A DNA stretch of 6,465 nucleotides, taken from positions 36,393 through 42,857 of the forward strand of contig DJRJ01000119.1 of the NCBI GenBank assembly GCA_002438865.1, in the 5' to 3' direction. The translations under genes and the position numbers were made by a program. Positions 5,883 through 6,465 of this stretch are shown here, piece after piece. The stretch is from Clostridiales bacterium UBA6363. GTDB taxonomy: Bacteria; Bacillota; Clostridia; UBA1381. Each line of letters starts with the position of its first letter. Within the stretch, counting starts at the first letter, position 1. Under the pieces are notes generated by a model. It worked only from the letters and a program-made list of their open reading frames with translations. It had not been told where the DNA came from and did not search any database.

Positions 5883-6465
5883 TTATCTTTCCCCCTGTAA
5901 ACTTAAAATTTCATCGAGTATTTTGTGCGCCGCCTCGTCCTTTGACATTTTCGGAAGCTCCTTTTCGCCTTTTTTCGTAAACAGCGTAAGCACGTTTGTG
6001 TCCGTGCCGAAGCCTGCGCCCTCTGTTTTAAGGCAGTTTGCGGCAATCATATCGGCATTTTTTGATTTGAGTTTTTTTAGAGAGTTTTCCTTTACGTTTT
6101 CTGTTTCCATTGAAAATCCGCATAAAAATTGATTTTCTTTTTTTCTTTCGCCGAGAGTTTTTAATATGTCAGCCGTGCGTTCCAGTTCGATAACCGCCCC
6201 GCCGTCCGATTTCTTTATCTTTTCCGCCGAAGCATCTTTCGGTCTGTAGTCCGCAACCGCCGCCGCCTTTATAATTATGTCGAAATCGTCAGCACAGCTT
6301 AAAACGGCGTCGTACATATCGCTTGCGCTTAAAACATCAACCGTGTTTATAAACGGCACTCTCTTAAGGTTTGTTTGTCCGCTTATAAGAGTGACCTTTG
6401 CACCTCGCCTCATTGCGGCACGTGCTATGGCATATCCCATTTTGCCCGTGGAGTGGTTTGTTATA
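5883..6465 (-). CDS. coaBC: CoaBC C-terminal part: phosphopantothenoylcysteine synthetase (CoaB) domain, 5' end off the window
   Basis: The last 193 residues of the bifunctional coenzyme A biosynthesis protein. CoaB joins 4'-phosphopantothenate to cysteine using a nucleotide triphosphate; CoaC, off the right edge, would decarboxylate the product. Seen: the frame is open through the right edge and starts with ITNHSTGKMGYAIARAA, the conserved nucleotide-binding loop with its key asparagine. Then come VTLISG, AAAVADYRP, EKIKK with the conserved lysine, GFSMET, ANCL and GFGTDTNVLTLF. The ATG at 6440 is an internal methionine (the M of GKMG), not the start. The gene ends at the TAA at 5883-5885, 3 bases before the foldase gene. 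The sequence shows no change in key residues, so this is expected to be the functional housekeeping copy. Confidence 0.95.
   Translation of the reverse strand, partial: ITNHSTGKMGYAIARAAMRRGAKVTLISGQTNLKRVPFINTVDVLSASDMYDAVLSCADDFDIIIKAAAVADYRPKDASAEKIKKSDGGAVIELERTADILKTLGERKKENQFLCGFSMETENVKENSLKKLKSKNADMIAANCLKTEGAGFGTDTNVLTLFTKKGEKELPKMSKDEAAHKILDEILSLQGER
5891..5895 (-). promoter_or_regulatory. Shine-Dalgarno candidate of the parvulin foldase gene
   Basis: GGGGG followed by AAAG lies 11 bases before the ATG at 5879 and inside the last codons of coaBC. The spacing is slightly long; no promoter is visible between the genes, in keeping with read-through from coaBC. Confidence 0.5.

Noticed and set aside
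5470..6132. A 220-codon plus-strand frame rich in Ser, Thr and Phe
   Set aside because: It crosses the junction of two convincing minus-strand genes and its composition is that of an antisense shadow.
1..6465. tRNA or rRNA genes, CRISPR arrays, insertion sequences, attachment sites
   Set aside because: No cloverleaf-like segments, spaced repeats, transposase motifs or terminal inverted repeats were seen; the window is almost wholly occupied by intact minus-strand genes.

Overview
The window looks like chromosomal DNA of an anaerobic, Gram-positive-type bacterium, most likely a member of Clostridia (Bacillota), perhaps a gut commensal. The grounds are an oxygen-sensitive glycyl radical enzyme with its radical-SAM activase, a secreted parvulin foldase carrying 'copper amine oxidase N-terminal' repeats (a domain very common in clostridial exported proteins), purine-rich Shine-Dalgarno sites, a textbook sigma-A promoter and moderate GC. 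Genus cannot be fixed from the sequence. Every supported gene lies on the minus strand, so transcription runs from high to low coordinates. Coding density is very high and no stretch over 300 bases lacks a gene.

Right part (6465 down to about 4523): the 3' part of coaBC (CoaB, phosphopantothenoylcysteine synthetase domain) enters from beyond the right edge. It is followed after 2-3 bases by a secreted peptidyl-prolyl isomerase built as signal peptide, two Cu-amine-oxidase-N-like repeats, a SurA/PrsA-type helical region and a parvulin domain. A clear rho-independent terminator closes this unit.

Left part (about 4483 down to 1): a well-formed promoter (TTGACT, 17 bases, TATGAT) with a leader of only about 15 bases starts a second operon. 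Its order is a HAD-superfamily (Cof-type) phosphatase, a glycyl radical diol dehydratase with all the substrate and catalytic residues of B12-independent glycerol/propanediol dehydratase, its activating enzyme, a PduU/EutS-type microcompartment shell protein, and the first 11 codons of a PduV/EutP-type P-loop protein. The genes are tightly packed: 13 bases, then a TGATG stop/start overlap, then 34 bases, then an ATGA overlap. This is the start of a glycyl-radical-enzyme-associated microcompartment (GRM) locus. The dehydratase would convert 1,2-propanediol (or glycerol) to the aldehyde inside a protein shell. The aldehyde and alcohol dehydrogenases, phosphotransacylase and main shell proteins expected of such a locus are not in the window and would lie beyond the left edge.

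Points most worth a second look are: an activase that lacks the usual two-cluster ferredoxin insert; a dehydratase about 44 residues longer than the C. butyricum glycerol dehydratase, with the extra length in one internal block; a HAD phosphatase as first gene of the operon; and a promoter with no room for leader-based control. I did not find evidence for a wholly new system; this is a variant of a known type.
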